A DNA stretch of 64,000 bases from NCBI RefSeq assembly GCF_017875735.1, contig NZ_JAGGMZ010000001.1, positions 2,418,001-2,482,000 of the forward strand. The letters are read 5' to 3'. Source of the stretch: Arthrobacter sp. CAN_C5 (lineage in GTDB: Bacteria; Actinomycetota; Actinomycetes; Actinomycetales; Micrococcaceae). Under the pieces are notes generated by a model that had not been told where the DNA came from, searched no databases, and saw nothing but the letters and a program-made list of their open reading frames with translations. Each line of letters begins with the position of its first letter. Within the stretch, counting starts at the first letter, position 1. The position numbers and the translations under genes are program-made. Positions 28,070 to 36,236 of this stretch are shown piece after piece.

Positions 28070-28151
28070 TCCATTTGTCAATTGTGACCTGGTCCCCGCC
28101 GACCTGCTCGTAGACTGGAAAGACCATTCCCGCCGACGACGAGGACCGCTG

Positions 28152-28853
28152 ATGAACTCACCGCCCGATCCACGGCATCTGGTTCGCGCACCACGGCCAC
28201 GACTGTATGAACAGCTGGTGGAGCAGATTCTCGTCTACATCGAGGAAGCCCAGCTGGGACCTGGCGACCTACTACCAGCCGAGCGCATCCTCGCCGACCA
28301 GCTGGGAGTGTCGAGGGCCACACTGGCGCAGGCGCTGGTGGCCCTGGAGGTGCTGGGCATCATTGATGTGCAACATGGGACGGGTGCCGTGCTGGTCTAC
28401 CGGCCTTCCCTGGCGACGGTGATCAGGAAACTGCGTGAGCACCAGTCCCGGCTGCCCGAGATTGCGGAGGCCCGCAGCACGCTAGAGGTCAAGCTAGCCG
28501 CGCTGGCAGCTGAGCGGCGCACCCCTGAGGATCTGGTGGCGATCGACGCTGCATTGGACGCCATGTCAGGGGAGATCGACGGCGGAGATCGGGGGACGCA
28601 CGGGGATGAGCTGTTCCATCAGGCGGTGACCGCGGCAGCCCACTCCCCCGTGCTGGGGCAGCTGATGGCGTTCATTGCCGAGATGGTGCTGGAAACGCGG
28701 ATTGAGTCGTTAGGCCAGCCGGGCCGGCCTGAACAGTCGTTGAAGTCTCATCGGGTCATTGCCGAGGCGATCCGTTCGCAGGACGCGTCTGCGGCGGCAG
28801 CTGCGATGCAGTCGCACATCGATCTGGTGTCGGATGTCGCGCTCCTGAAGTAG
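28152..28853 (+). CDS. GntR-family (FadR/FCD subfamily) transcriptional regulator
   Basis: A 233-aa regulator. The winged helix is at residues ~15-85 (LLPAERILADQLGVSRATLAQALVALEVLG, then GTGAVLVY) and a helical FCD ligand domain follows, with metal/ligand histidines in DELFHQAVTAAAHSPVLG and the SHRVIAEAI segment. It is transcribed away from the MatC-like carrier operon. MatR of the rhizobial malonate operon is in the same subfamily, so it is probably the local repressor, released by malonate or its CoA ester (inference). Confidence 0.88.
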   Translation: MNSPPDPRHLVRAPRPRLYEQLVEQILVYIEEAQLGPGDLLPAERILADQLGVSRATLAQALVALEVLGIIDVQHGTGAVLVYRPSLATVIRKLREHQSRLPEIAEARSTLEVKLAALAAERRTPEDLVAIDAALDAMSGEIDGGDRGTHGDELFHQAVTAAAHSPVLGQLMAFIAEMVLETRIESLGQPGRPEQSLKSHRVIAEAIRSQDASAAAAAMQSHIDLVSDVALLK

Positions 28854-28893
28854 CGGTGTGTCACCGGGTGCGGGAGCGGAGTTGCCCGTACTC

Positions 28894-28907
28894 GTGACTT
28901 TTGGCCC
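28894..28907. promoter_or_regulatory. DevR/DosR-like box upstream of the universal stress gene
   Basis: GTGACTTTTGGCCC matches the 14-bp core GGGACTWWAGTCCC of the mycobacterial DosR box at 11 positions and is 11/14 identical to the site at 30827. It lies about 63-76 bases before the GTG start at 28970, a plausible activator position. Confidence 0.45.
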
Positions 28908-28969
28908 TAGGGTTCCTGGGTGGTTGTGCGGGAGGCTGAAAGCCCACCTAGCTGATCCGGAGGCCCGCT

Positions 28970-29836
28970 GTGAATGCGTCCAAACCGATTGCCGTCGCCA
29001 CCACTGACAATGCCCAAAGCCAGGCGGCGGTGAGATGGGCTGCCCGCAGGGCGGAACGCCTCAAGCTGCCGCTGGTCATCATTCACGTCGTCGACGACCG
29101 CTGGGTGACAGAACCCATCCCCTGGGCCAACAGCCTCCTCAAAGACGGCGAGCAACTGCTGGAAAATACTGCCCGGCGCGTCCGCGCGGATCATCAGCTG
29201 GAGGTCACCACCAAGCTCCTCGAAGGCGGAGTGGCCGGGAAGCTGGGACAGTATTCGGCAGAGGTATCAATGTTGGTGGTCGGCTCGGGCAGCATCCATC
29301 TGGGTGGCTCCCTCACCGACCGTGCCCTGCAGATCGCCGCCACGGCTGACTGCCCGGTAGCAGTGATTGGTGCCCACGAGGGTGATGGCCGCCGGGGAGT
29401 AGTGGTTGGTGTTGATGGGTCGGAAGAATCGATCCAGGCGGTCGCCTTCGCCGCTGCTGAGGCAGACCGGGATGGCCAGGAACTGGTAGTGGTGTACGCC
29501 GTGCATACGCCCAATCACCTGCTGGATGAGGGCCTCCTGCCCCGAACGCTCAACCAGGCCCTCGAGGAAGAGGAACGGGTGGTGTTGTCCGAGACGGTCT
29601 CCGGCGTCGGGCAGGACTTCCCTGACCTCACGGTGCGCAAGGTGCTGGAAACCGAAAGGGAACCAGCGGCCGCACTGCTGCACGCGGCAGCCAACGCGAC
29701 CCTTCTGGTGGTCGGGAGCCGCGGGCGGGGCGGCTTCAAACGGCTACTGCTTGGATCGACCGCCCATGGTGTCCTGCACCATCTCCCCTGCCCCACCGTG
29801 GTGACGCCACTTCACCACATCAAGCACCTGGACTAG
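28970..29836 (+). CDS. Universal stress protein, two USP domains
   Basis: A 288-aa tandem UspA protein (domains ~1-137 and ~140-284). The second domain has a full ATP-binding signature G-x2-G-x9-G-S/T (GSRGRGGFKRLLLGST); the first is less complete (VGSGSIHLGGSLTDRAL). Tandem USPs of this length are typical dormancy or hypoxia proteins in actinobacteria. The start is GTG 28970 with CCGGAGG 7 bases before. The PNPOx-like gene follows after 3 bases, so they form an operon under a DosR-like box. Confidence 0.92.
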   Translation: MNASKPIAVATTDNAQSQAAVRWAARRAERLKLPLVIIHVVDDRWVTEPIPWANSLLKDGEQLLENTARRVRADHQLEVTTKLLEGGVAGKLGQYSAEVSMLVVGSGSIHLGGSLTDRALQIAATADCPVAVIGAHEGDGRRGVVVGVDGSEESIQAVAFAAAEADRDGQELVVVYAVHTPNHLLDEGLLPRTLNQALEEEERVVLSETVSGVGQDFPDLTVRKVLETEREPAAALLHAAANATLLVVGSRGRGGFKRLLLGSTAHGVLHHLPCPTVVTPLHHIKHLD

Positions 29837-29839
29837 ATC

Positions 29840-30307
29840 ATGGCTGCCAACGACGCCGTTCCCCAGAAATCCTCCCTGTCCGCTGATGATTGCTGGCATT
29901 TGTTACGGGCTGGCTCCTACGGTCGGCTTGCCGTCTGGGTCATCGACCACCCCGAAATATTCCCAATCAACTACAGGATCGATCGAGGTCTGCTGGTGTT
30001 CCGGACCGGTCATGGCACCAAGCTGGCCTCAGCCCTGGGCAAGGTGGTTGCCTTTGAAACGGATGGCACCGAGAACAACCGCAGCATCGCGTGGAGTGTT
30101 GCGGTCAAAGGCCACGCGAACCGGCTGGATCGCACGCCTGAGATTCTCGATTCGGTGGGTAGGCTTCTCGTCCCGTGGGATGCCGGAACAAAGGACCATT
30201 TCATCGGCATCACCCCGGAAAGCCTCAGCGGACGACGGTTCACCATCGCCGCGCCATTCTCCTGGGGTGGTCAGCTGGACGACGCTACCCGGGCCGGACT
30301 GGAGTAG
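29840..30307 (+). CDS. Pyridoxamine 5'-phosphate oxidase-fold flavin/heme-binding protein
   Basis: A 155-aa split-barrel protein: LLRAGSYGRLAVWVIDHPEIFPINYRID at the start and GHGTKLASALGKVVAFETDG in the middle, as in the PNPOx-like family common beside stress proteins in mycobacteria. True PLP synthesis is unlikely; small split-barrel proteins of this type often bind FMN, F420 or heme. It starts 3 bases after the USP stop. Its 3' end overlaps the convergent membrane-protein gene by 37 bases. Confidence 0.85.
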   Translation: MAANDAVPQKSSLSADDCWHLLRAGSYGRLAVWVIDHPEIFPINYRIDRGLLVFRTGHGTKLASALGKVVAFETDGTENNRSIAWSVAVKGHANRLDRTPEILDSVGRLLVPWDAGTKDHFIGITPESLSGRRFTIAAPFSWGGQLDDATRAGLE

Positions 30308-30753
30308 GACCCGCCGGTGGGACGACGGGATCGCAAGTCCTTCAATGCTGCGGGGAGCACAATCGCCAGGAAAGGAACGCTCCACAACCAGAATCCCCAG
30401 CCAAAGAGCATCAATCCGAGATGGAAGGTGATGACTCCCAGCCACCCCACCTTGGCGGCAGTCCCGCCCCTCAACAACAACACCCCCAGGGTTGCTTCGC
30501 CAACGGCGAGAGCGAGCCCCCAGCCGGCTGGTTGAGCCATGAACACCTGGTGCCACGCCTCCGTGACGAGAGGGAAGACGGCTTCGTTGGCGAACGCCGC
30601 GTAGAACTGCGGATCAGCCGCAACGATGCCGAGGTGTATTCCCCCGGTAAACAGGAAGAATCCGCCCACGACTTTTCTCATTAACCCACGACGGCGGCTT
30701 CGGGTCCGGACCGAGCGGGTGGTCGTTGCGCTGTCGAATTGCCTGGCATCCAT
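30271..30753 (-). CDS. Small membrane protein of unknown function
   Basis: A 160-aa protein with four hydrophobic segments: VVGGFFLFTGGIHLGIVAAD, GWGLALAVGEATLGVLLLRGG, VGWLGVITFHLGLMLFGWG and VPFLAIVLPAAL. The layout recalls DoxX-like or DUF4383-like proteins, but I cannot assign a family. ATG 30753 has CCGGAGT upstream; ATG 30681 would remove a basic 24-residue leader. It is divergent from the flavodoxin gene and shares a DosR-like site with it. The C-terminal codons overlap the PNPOx gene on the other strand. Confidence 0.7.
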   Translation of the reverse strand: MDARQFDSATTTRSVRTRSRRRGLMRKVVGGFFLFTGGIHLGIVAADPQFYAAFANEAVFPLVTEAWHQVFMAQPAGWGLALAVGEATLGVLLLRGGTAAKVGWLGVITFHLGLMLFGWGFWLWSVPFLAIVLPAALKDLRSRRPTGGSYSSPARVASSS

Positions 30754-30826
30754 AATTCCGACTCCGGTATTGAAAAAAACGAGCTAGGTACCCAACCATC
30801 CTTGCCCTTCCTGCCACGCCACGGCA

Positions 30827-30840
30827 GGGACCTTTGACCC
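30827..30840. promoter_or_regulatory. DevR/DosR-like box in a divergent promoter region
   Basis: GGGACCTTTGACCC matches the DosR core GGGACTWWAGTCCC at 11 of 14 positions and is 11/14 identical to the site at 28894. It sits between the divergent membrane-protein (30753) and flavodoxin (30904) genes and could serve both. Confidence 0.5.
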
Positions 30841-30903
30841 TTTTGCCTTCCCTGTGGCAGAACCACCCTTAAGGAGGGAAAGTGAGACGAAGGGGGAAGA
30901 TCG

Positions 30904-31449
30904 ATGAGGGTCCTTATTGCGTATGCGACCAGGCACGGGTCAACTGCTGGGATTGCCCAGCGGATTGCTGACCGTCTGGTGAACGACGGCATCCCGGCAG
31001 AAGCCCTGCCGGTTGAAGAGGTTCGCGATGTCAGCGTTTACAACGCCGTCGTACTGGGCAGCGCTGCGTACATGGGACGGTGGCTCAGACCGGCGGCAGC
31101 CTTTGCAAAACGACACCGCGAAGCGCTCCAATCCCGGCAGGTCTGGTTGTTCAGCAGCGGGCCGCTCGGCCGCAGTCTCGTCGATAAGGATGGCAGGAGC
31201 GTCCTGCACAGCAGTCGACCGAAGGATTTCGGGGAGTTACAAGCAACCCTGAACCCCAAGGATGCGCGGGTTTTCTTCGGCGCCTGGGACCCTAACTCCC
31301 CCGTTGTCGGCATTGGTGAGCGCCTGATGAGGCTGGCTCCGGCCTCGACCGGGGCGCTACCCGGCGGAGATTTCCGTGACTGGGATGCTATCGACGTTTG
31401 GGCAGACGACATCGCAGCAGCGCTGAAGGGTTCCGCTGGGGCGACCTGA
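30904..31449 (+). CDS. Flavodoxin-domain protein (HemG-like)
   Basis: A 181-aa flavodoxin-fold protein with the FMN phosphate loop YATRHGSTAGIAQRIADRL at residues 7-25, VVLGSAAYMGRW at the second FMN loop and WLFSSGPLG at the third. Size and motifs suit the menaquinone-dependent protoporphyrinogen oxidase (HemG) group, but many actinobacterial members have unknown electron partners. ATG 30904 follows AAGGGGGAAG. Its 3' end overlaps the convergent gene at 31388 by 62 bases. Confidence 0.88.
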   Translation: MRVLIAYATRHGSTAGIAQRIADRLVNDGIPAEALPVEEVRDVSVYNAVVLGSAAYMGRWLRPAAAFAKRHREALQSRQVWLFSSGPLGRSLVDKDGRSVLHSSRPKDFGELQATLNPKDARVFFGAWDPNSPVVGIGERLMRLAPASTGALPGGDFRDWDAIDVWADDIAAALKGSAGAT

Positions 31450-31780
31450 CGTTTCGCAGGTGGGCCCAGACAGCCAGCGCAATCAGGGGCACGTGAAGTG
31501 CTGGCAGATTATGTGCAAACCATCTCGGTAGGTAGATGTCAGTCACTGATCCGGTGGGGTCGCCCAACCGTTGCGCCAGCGGAGTCAGCGGGCACCGGAA
31601 ACCATTGCCAACGAAGACGAGGATTTCGCCACCGACCACCACCGCGGCAATTCCTGCACGCCGGTCTGTCTTGCCCGCGAGGCCTGCGTAAAGCACGTAC
31701 ACCACGCAGGCTTCAATGGAGAACCATGCGAAGGTATGAAACGCCTTGACAGCCTTCAACGCGAGACGGTGTTTATCCAT
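31388..31780 (-). CDS. Small membrane protein (DUF2784-like)
   Basis: A 130-aa protein with hydrophobic segments FAWFSIEACVVYVLYAGL, AGIAAVVVGGEILVFVGN and LPALHVPLIALAVWAHL, and an RCPLTPLAQRLGD stretch resembling the CPLT motif of DUF2784 proteins. ATG 31780 gives MDKHRLALKAVKAFHTF; ATG 31789 is also possible and there is no clear ribosome site. The 3' end overlaps the flavodoxin gene. Function unknown. Confidence 0.6.
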   Translation of the reverse strand: MDKHRLALKAVKAFHTFAWFSIEACVVYVLYAGLAGKTDRRAGIAAVVVGGEILVFVGNGFRCPLTPLAQRLGDPTGSVTDIYLPRWFAHNLPALHVPLIALAVWAHLRNVRSPQRNPSALLRCRLPKRR

Positions 31781-32094
31781 GGGCGGCATGCTGGTTGGCA
31801 GCGGCGGCGAGAAAGGAGCCAGCCGCCAGCGTAGGTTTTGTTTCCCTGCTGAGGAGTGCGACCTCGGGTCGGAACACCGGTTCAATCATGACGGTGCCCA
31901 GCCCTGAGCGGTTGTCCAGCACCGCCCAGGTCGATGGCATCACGGCGTGGCCCTCCCCGCCAAGAACCGGCGGAAGGATCGAGGTCCGGTGGGCAACCTT
32001 CACCGCGATTCCTCTCGGTGCCGTAGGCCAGTGCATCAGATGACGTAGCTCCTCTGATGTAGCTCCTCGGGAACCTTTGGCGAACTTCCCCTGA
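31773..32094 (-). pseudogene. Remnant of a LysR-type regulator (C-terminal part)
   Basis: The frame reads KFAKGSRG, GIAVKVAHRTSILPPV, GEGHAVMPSTWAVLDNRSGLG and VALLSRETKPTLAAGSFLAAAA, which resembles the last third of a LysR ligand-binding domain (late invariant Gly-x-G then Pro, terminal L-x-R-x2-x-P-L-x-x-A-x-x-F-L). No HTH domain is present and a stop lies just upstream, so only the tail survives. An internal ATG at 32036 could still give an 87-aa peptide. Confidence 0.4.
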
Positions 32095-32353
32095 CCATGT
32101 GGTCAATATGGTCGGCAACCCAAACGGCCCATGAGCTGGCGATTGGTGCCGTTCTTGTGCGGCTCGGTGTTCACAGGTTGAGGATACAGCTCACCCTGAT
32201 TGGCGTCCTAGATCCGCTTGCTAGTCCTGGCTTCATCCTGGCTCCAAATGGGCAGATAGGCAGACTCTCATCGTTCGAATATTTGTTCGAGAGGTTTGTC
32301 CACATAGCCCGGAATTCCGTAGGAATGTCGGTGGGGTTTGGGACAATAGAGGT

Positions 32354-32394
32354 ATGGAAGGCAGCGCAGCTCCATCACCGAGACGGAAGGGAAA
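32354..32394 (+). pseudogene. 5' fragment of the IS-interrupted DUF222-HNH gene, with its upstream region
   Basis: ATG 32354 (preceded by AGAGGT) opens MEGSAAPSPRRKGN and is cut by the IS30 element after codon 13. Deleting 32395-33649 and one AAA duplicate joins this frame exactly to the codons at 33654 onward. The 312 bases before it (32042-32353) hold the LysR remnant up to ~32094 and then promoter DNA with no other gene seen. Confidence 0.8.
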
Positions 32395-33649
32395 GGCGAG
32401 CTCAAGCGGTCGTTGCAACACCCCTATTGATGTGAGGTGCTGCGTACGTTGTCGAAGAAGGAACGGATCGAGAATGAGGCGCGGTTTTGGGTGTTGATGG
32501 CGCAGGGCTCCACGTTGACGGCGGCGTGTGATGCTGTGGGTGTGAATCGACAAACTGGGCGACGTTGGCGGCAAGCAACCGGTGGGCGGATCCCGCGTGC
32601 CAAGCCGGAGCCGTCGGGTCGGTACCTGTGCCTGGAGGATCGGCTGCGGATTGCCGACCTGCATCTGGCCGGGACCGGCGTGCGGGGGATCGCCCGAGAG
32701 GTGGGGCGGTCGGCCTCGACGGTCAGCCGTGAGCTGCACCGCAACGGCCCCGAACCGGGTCCGCGGGGGCGGGGGAAGTACGCTCCGTATGCTGCCCAGA
32801 AACGGGCCGAGCTCCGCGGACGCCGACCCAAGGCCAGCAAGTTTGATGACTTGGAACTGGCATCCTTAGTACAGGCCAAGTTGTGCGTGAAGTGGAGCCC
32901 CGAGCAGATCAGCGACCACCTCGCCGCGGCGTTCCCAGACCGAGCGGAGATGCAGGTGTGTCCCGAAACGATCTACCAGGCACTGTACGTCCAGGGCCGC
33001 GGTCATTTACGCGCTGACCTGCACCAACACCTGCGCACCGGCCGTGCCATGAGGCGTCCCAGACGCTCCACCGCTGCTAAGAGTTCGGGGAAGATCCCAG
33101 ACATGATCCTGATCAGCGAACGGCCCGCCGAGGTCGCAGACCGCGCCGTCCCTGGCCACTGGGAAGGGGATCTGGTGCTGGGCTCAAACTGCCGCTCGGC
33201 CATCGCCACCCTCGTGGAGCGCCAGACCCGGTTCACGATGCTCATCCACCTGCCCGAGGACCATGGCGCCATCGCGGTCCGTGACGGTCTCCTGGCGGCC
33301 ATCAAGACCCTCCCAGCACACCTGGCTAAGTCGCTGACCTGGGACCAGGGCACCGAGCTGGCCCAGCACCGCCAGATCACCATGGCCACGAAAATGGCCA
33401 TCTACTTTTGCGACCCTCATTCACCGTGGCAGCGGGGCTCCAATGAGAACACGAACGGGTTGCTGCGCCAGTATTTCCCCAAAGGCACAGACCTGTCCGT
33501 GCACTCACCCCAGCGGCTGCTCGAAGTCGCTACCGAACTCAACGACCGGCCCCGCAAAACACTCGGCGGGATCACCCCCGCACAAGCCATGGAACGACTA
33601 CTATTCGAACCAGGCAAACCCATCGTTGCAACGACCGCCTAAATTCGCC
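32395..33649. mobile_element. IS30-family insertion sequence, complete
   Basis: A 1255-bp element. Its 25-bp inverted ends, 32395-32419 and 33625-33649, agree at 21 positions and share GCGGTCGTTGCAAC. It is flanked by the 3-bp direct repeat AAA (32392-32394 and 33650-33652), the duplication size known for IS30. It carries one full transposase gene and lies inside a DUF222-HNH gene. Intact ends, gene and duplication suggest a recent insertion. Confidence 0.92.
32437..33642 (+). CDS. IS30-family transposase
   Basis: A 401-aa transposase. The N-terminal half has HTH segments ([17 protein letters not shown] and [20 protein letters not shown]), the C-terminal half an IS30-type DDE domain with the first Asp in [10 protein letters not shown], the second in [13 protein letters not shown] and Glu in [22 protein letters not shown]. 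The GTG at 32437 lies just inside the left inverted repeat and the stop lies within the right one. It appears intact and likely functional. Confidence 0.95.
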   Translation: MLRTLSKKERIENEARFWVLMAQGSTLTAACDAVGVNRQTGRRWRQATGGRIPRAKPEPSGRYLCLEDRLRIADLHLAGTGVRGIAREVGRSASTVSRELHRNGPEPGPRGRGKYAPYAAQKRAELRGRRPKASKFDDLELASLVQAKLCVKWSPEQISDHLAAAFPDRAEMQVCPETIYQALYVQGRGHLRADLHQHLRTGRAMRRPRRSTAAKSSGKIPDMILISERPAEVADRAVPGHWEGDLVLGSNCRSAIATLVERQTRFTMLIHLPEDHGAIAVRDGLLAAIKTLPAHLAKSLTWDQGTELAQHRQITMATKMAIYFCDPHSPWQRGSNENTNGLLRQYFPKGTDLSVHSPQRLLEVATELNDRPRKTLGGITPAQAMERLLFEPGKPIVATTA

Positions 33650-33725
33650 AAACCCCTCCCGGGTAGCGGCTCCGCGGGGCGCCTCTGGTGTTGTTTCTAC
33701 TGGTGGTGCTGGTCGCAGCGTCGTT

Positions 33726-35231
33726 GTGGGAGATACGACGGCTGTGGCCGAAGCCCTCGACTCGTTGCGGCCGGCTGTGGATGTGGTGGGGTTGATTGAT
33801 CAGTTGCGGGAGTTGGAGGATCTGAAGTCGGCGATTGCTGGGGTGCAGGCCCGGATCACGGTCGCGATCGACGTCTCCGAACGCCACACCCAAACCCTCG
33901 CCGGGGTACCCGCCGCGGAGCGGGGCAAGGGGGTGGGGGCGCAGATCGCGTTAGCGAGGCGTGAATCCCCATCCCGCGGCAGCCGGCTCCTCGGCTTGGC
34001 GCGTGCACTGGTCACGGAGATGCCCCACACACTGGCGGCCCTTCACACCGGTCAGTTGAATGAGTGGCGGGCGACCCTGTTAGTGAAAGAGACCGCGTGC
34101 CTCAGTAGTGCTGACCGGGTAGCCGTCGATGAAGAACTATCAGCTGATACGGGTAGGTTCACCGGGTGTGGGGATAAGGCGGTCGTCGCGGCGGTGAAGG
34201 CCGCCGCGTACCGGCGGGATCCCCGGTCGGTGGTGAACCGTGCCGCCCACGCTGTCACGGAGCGGTGTGTGAGTATCCGCCCGGCACCGGACACCATGGC
34301 CTATCTGACAGCGTTGCTTCCGGTGAAGGAGGCCGTCGCCACCTACGCCACCCTGACTCGTCACGCTGACACGGTCCGGGGTACTGGTGACCCGAGGTCT
34401 AGGGGTCAGGTGATGGCCGATACCCTCGTCGAACGCGTCACCGGGGTCCCCGGGGGTATCAGCCGGGTCGAGTTGCAGCTCATCATGACCGACCGTGCCC
34501 TCTTCCAAGGCGACAGCGAACCGGCCAGGATCCCCGGCTACGGCATCGTCCCCTCCAGCTGGGCACGCAACCTCCTTCAGGTAGAAACACCGACCAACCC
34601 AGCAAACAGCCCAACAAACAGCCAGGACGGTTCAACCAGCCCGGCAACCGGTCGGGCAGATTCGACCGGGTCAGGGTCAGCTGGCGGCACTGTCACTGGG
34701 CGGAAGGGTCAAAGCCGGTCGGGGCAAGGAGGTTCGGCTTTCGATGTCTGGTTACGTCGCCTCTACACCGCACCATCGACCGGGGATCTGGTGGCCATGG
34801 ATTCCAGGGCCCGGCTCTTCACGAAAGCGCAACGCAGATTTATCACCGCCCGGGATGACACCTGCCGGACCCCGTACTGCGACGCACCGATCCGCCACAT
34901 CGACCACATCATCCCCTGGCACCGCGGCGGGCCAACATCGATCAGCAACGGGGCAGGACTCTGCGAAGCGTGCAACCACACCAAAGAACACCCCGGCTGG
35001 ACTGTAGCCCCCGTCCCCGGACCGAGACATCAGCTCAAAACCACCACCCCCACCGGCCACACCTACCACTCCACCGCACCACCCCTATCTGGAACTGGAG
35101 CTGGAACTGGAGCTGGAGCTGGCGCCGAGCCGGGGAGAGCCAAACCAGCTATTCGGCTCGAATCCGTCACGCTAGGTATCCGACGCCGTCGGATACGGGA
35201 ACGCGGAAGCCCTCAACCCGGAGCGGCCTGA
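33726..35231 (+). CDS. DUF222 / 13E12-repeat HNH protein, 5' end displaced by IS30
   Basis: A DUF222 helical domain ([24 protein letters not shown] onward) and C-terminal HNH domain ([34 protein letters not shown]), then a Gly/Thr/Ala-rich tail from a GGAGCTGGAACT repeat and a basic end. Without the IS the gene would run from ATG 32354 and encode 539 residues. Now translation could only begin at GTG 33726 (501 aa) or from an IS-derived start, losing about 38 residues. It may therefore be inactive or altered. Confidence 0.8.
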   Translation: MGDTTAVAEALDSLRPAVDVVGLIDQLRELEDLKSAIAGVQARITVAIDVSERHTQTLAGVPAAERGKGVGAQIALARRESPSRGSRLLGLARALVTEMPHTLAALHTGQLNEWRATLLVKETACLSSADRVAVDEELSADTGRFTGCGDKAVVAAVKAAAYRRDPRSVVNRAAHAVTERCVSIRPAPDTMAYLTALLPVKEAVATYATLTRHADTVRGTGDPRSRGQVMADTLVERVTGVPGGISRVELQLIMTDRALFQGDSEPARIPGYGIVPSSWARNLLQVETPTNPANSPTNSQDGSTSPATGRADSTGSGSAGGTVTGRKGQSRSGQGGSAFDVWLRRLYTAPSTGDLVAMDSRARLFTKAQRRFITARDDTCRTPYCDAPIRHIDHIIPWHRGGPTSISNGAGLCEACNHTKEHPGWTVAPVPGPRHQLKTTTPTGHTYHSTAPPLSGTGAGTGAGAGAEPGRAKPAIRLESVTLGIRRRRIRERGSPQPGAA

Positions 35232-35372
35232 GCACGGCGCGGCTTGAACCCGGTGCCGCCTGAACATTCACCCGCGGAGTAGTCTTGACCGTCCAACAGC
35301 GGAACGTCGACCGACAGATGTCCACGCTGAACCGTACTCACGCTGAAACGTCCACCCTGCCAGGAGGCTGCA

Positions 35373-36056
35373 ATGACGGCAACCACATCGGCTGCGACTC
35401 GTGACGAAGTACTCGCCGAACTCGCCTTGCTCGAAGACCCGAAGATCAAAGCAGTGAACGAGCGGCACGGTGACGATCACGCGGTCAATTTGGGAAAGCT
35501 GCGTGCCGTCGCAAAGACACTCAAGACCCAACATGATCTTGCCCGTGACCTCTGGGCTTCCGATGACACGGCTGCACGACTGGTAGCTCTGCTGATCTGC
35601 CGCCCGAAGGCTTTTGACCGAGACGAGTTGGACTCTATGCTGCGCGAAGCCCGCGCACCCAAGGTGCACGACTGGCTGGTAAACTATGTGGTCAAAAAGA
35701 GTCCTCATGCCGAAGACCTCCGGATAACCTGGTCAGCGGATCCTGACCCGATCGTCGCAAGCGCGGGCTGGGCGCTGACTTCGGAACGAGTGATTAAGAA
35801 CCCAGATGCTATCGATCTGCCGGCGTTGCTCGATGTCATCGAAGCGGAGATGAAAGACGCGCCGGACCGACTGCAATGGGCCATGAATCATTGTCTGGCC
35901 ATGATCGGTATTGAACACTCCGCGTATCGTGCCCGTGCACTCGCTATTGGTGAGCGCCTGGAGGTGCTCAAGGACTATCCCACTTCCCCGAACTGCACCT
36001 CGCCGTTCGCGCCGAATTGGATCAATGAGATGGTGAGCCGACAGGTGGGCAAATAA
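35373..36056 (+). CDS. DNA alkylation repair (AlkD-like HEAT) family protein
   Basis: A 227-aa all-helical protein matching the DNA_alkylation family: NLGKLRAVAKTLKTQHDLARDLWASDD, KVHDWLVNYVVKKSP, PDPIVASAGWALTSERV, DRLQWAMNHCLAMIGIEH and a C-terminal TSPFAPNWINEMV. This is the actinobacterial branch with the C-terminal PNWI motif; its glycosylase activity is unproven. ATG 35373 follows CAGGAGG. It is full-length, unlike the truncated AlkD-like gene at 17921. Confidence 0.85.
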   Translation: MTATTSAATRDEVLAELALLEDPKIKAVNERHGDDHAVNLGKLRAVAKTLKTQHDLARDLWASDDTAARLVALLICRPKAFDRDELDSMLREARAPKVHDWLVNYVVKKSPHAEDLRITWSADPDPIVASAGWALTSERVIKNPDAIDLPALLDVIEAEMKDAPDRLQWAMNHCLAMIGIEHSAYRARALAIGERLEVLKDYPTSPNCTSPFAPNWINEMVSRQVGK

Positions 36057-36236
36057 CAATTGGCCCCCTCAGGAGGAGCGGAAAGAGCTCGCCCACCGGC
36101 CGTTGGGGCGGCGAGCGGCTGCCGGAGCGTGCACGTATTCCCATGAGTGTTGCGAAGGTTACCGGCGAGTAGCTATCGTGTGTGCGGTGCACGCTCCCGC
36201 CCGGGGAGCTTCGATGATACGAAGAGGTTTCAGCGC

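Noticed and set aside
32296-32304. Perfect DnaA box TTGTCCACA
   Set aside because: A single isolated match upstream of the interrupted DUF222 gene; no cluster, no AT-rich unwinding region, no dnaA/dnaN nearby.
35091-35124. Possible minisatellite GGAGCTGGAACT in the DUF222 tail
   Set aside because: Short, imperfect and in a Gly/Thr/Ala low-complexity coding tail common to this family.
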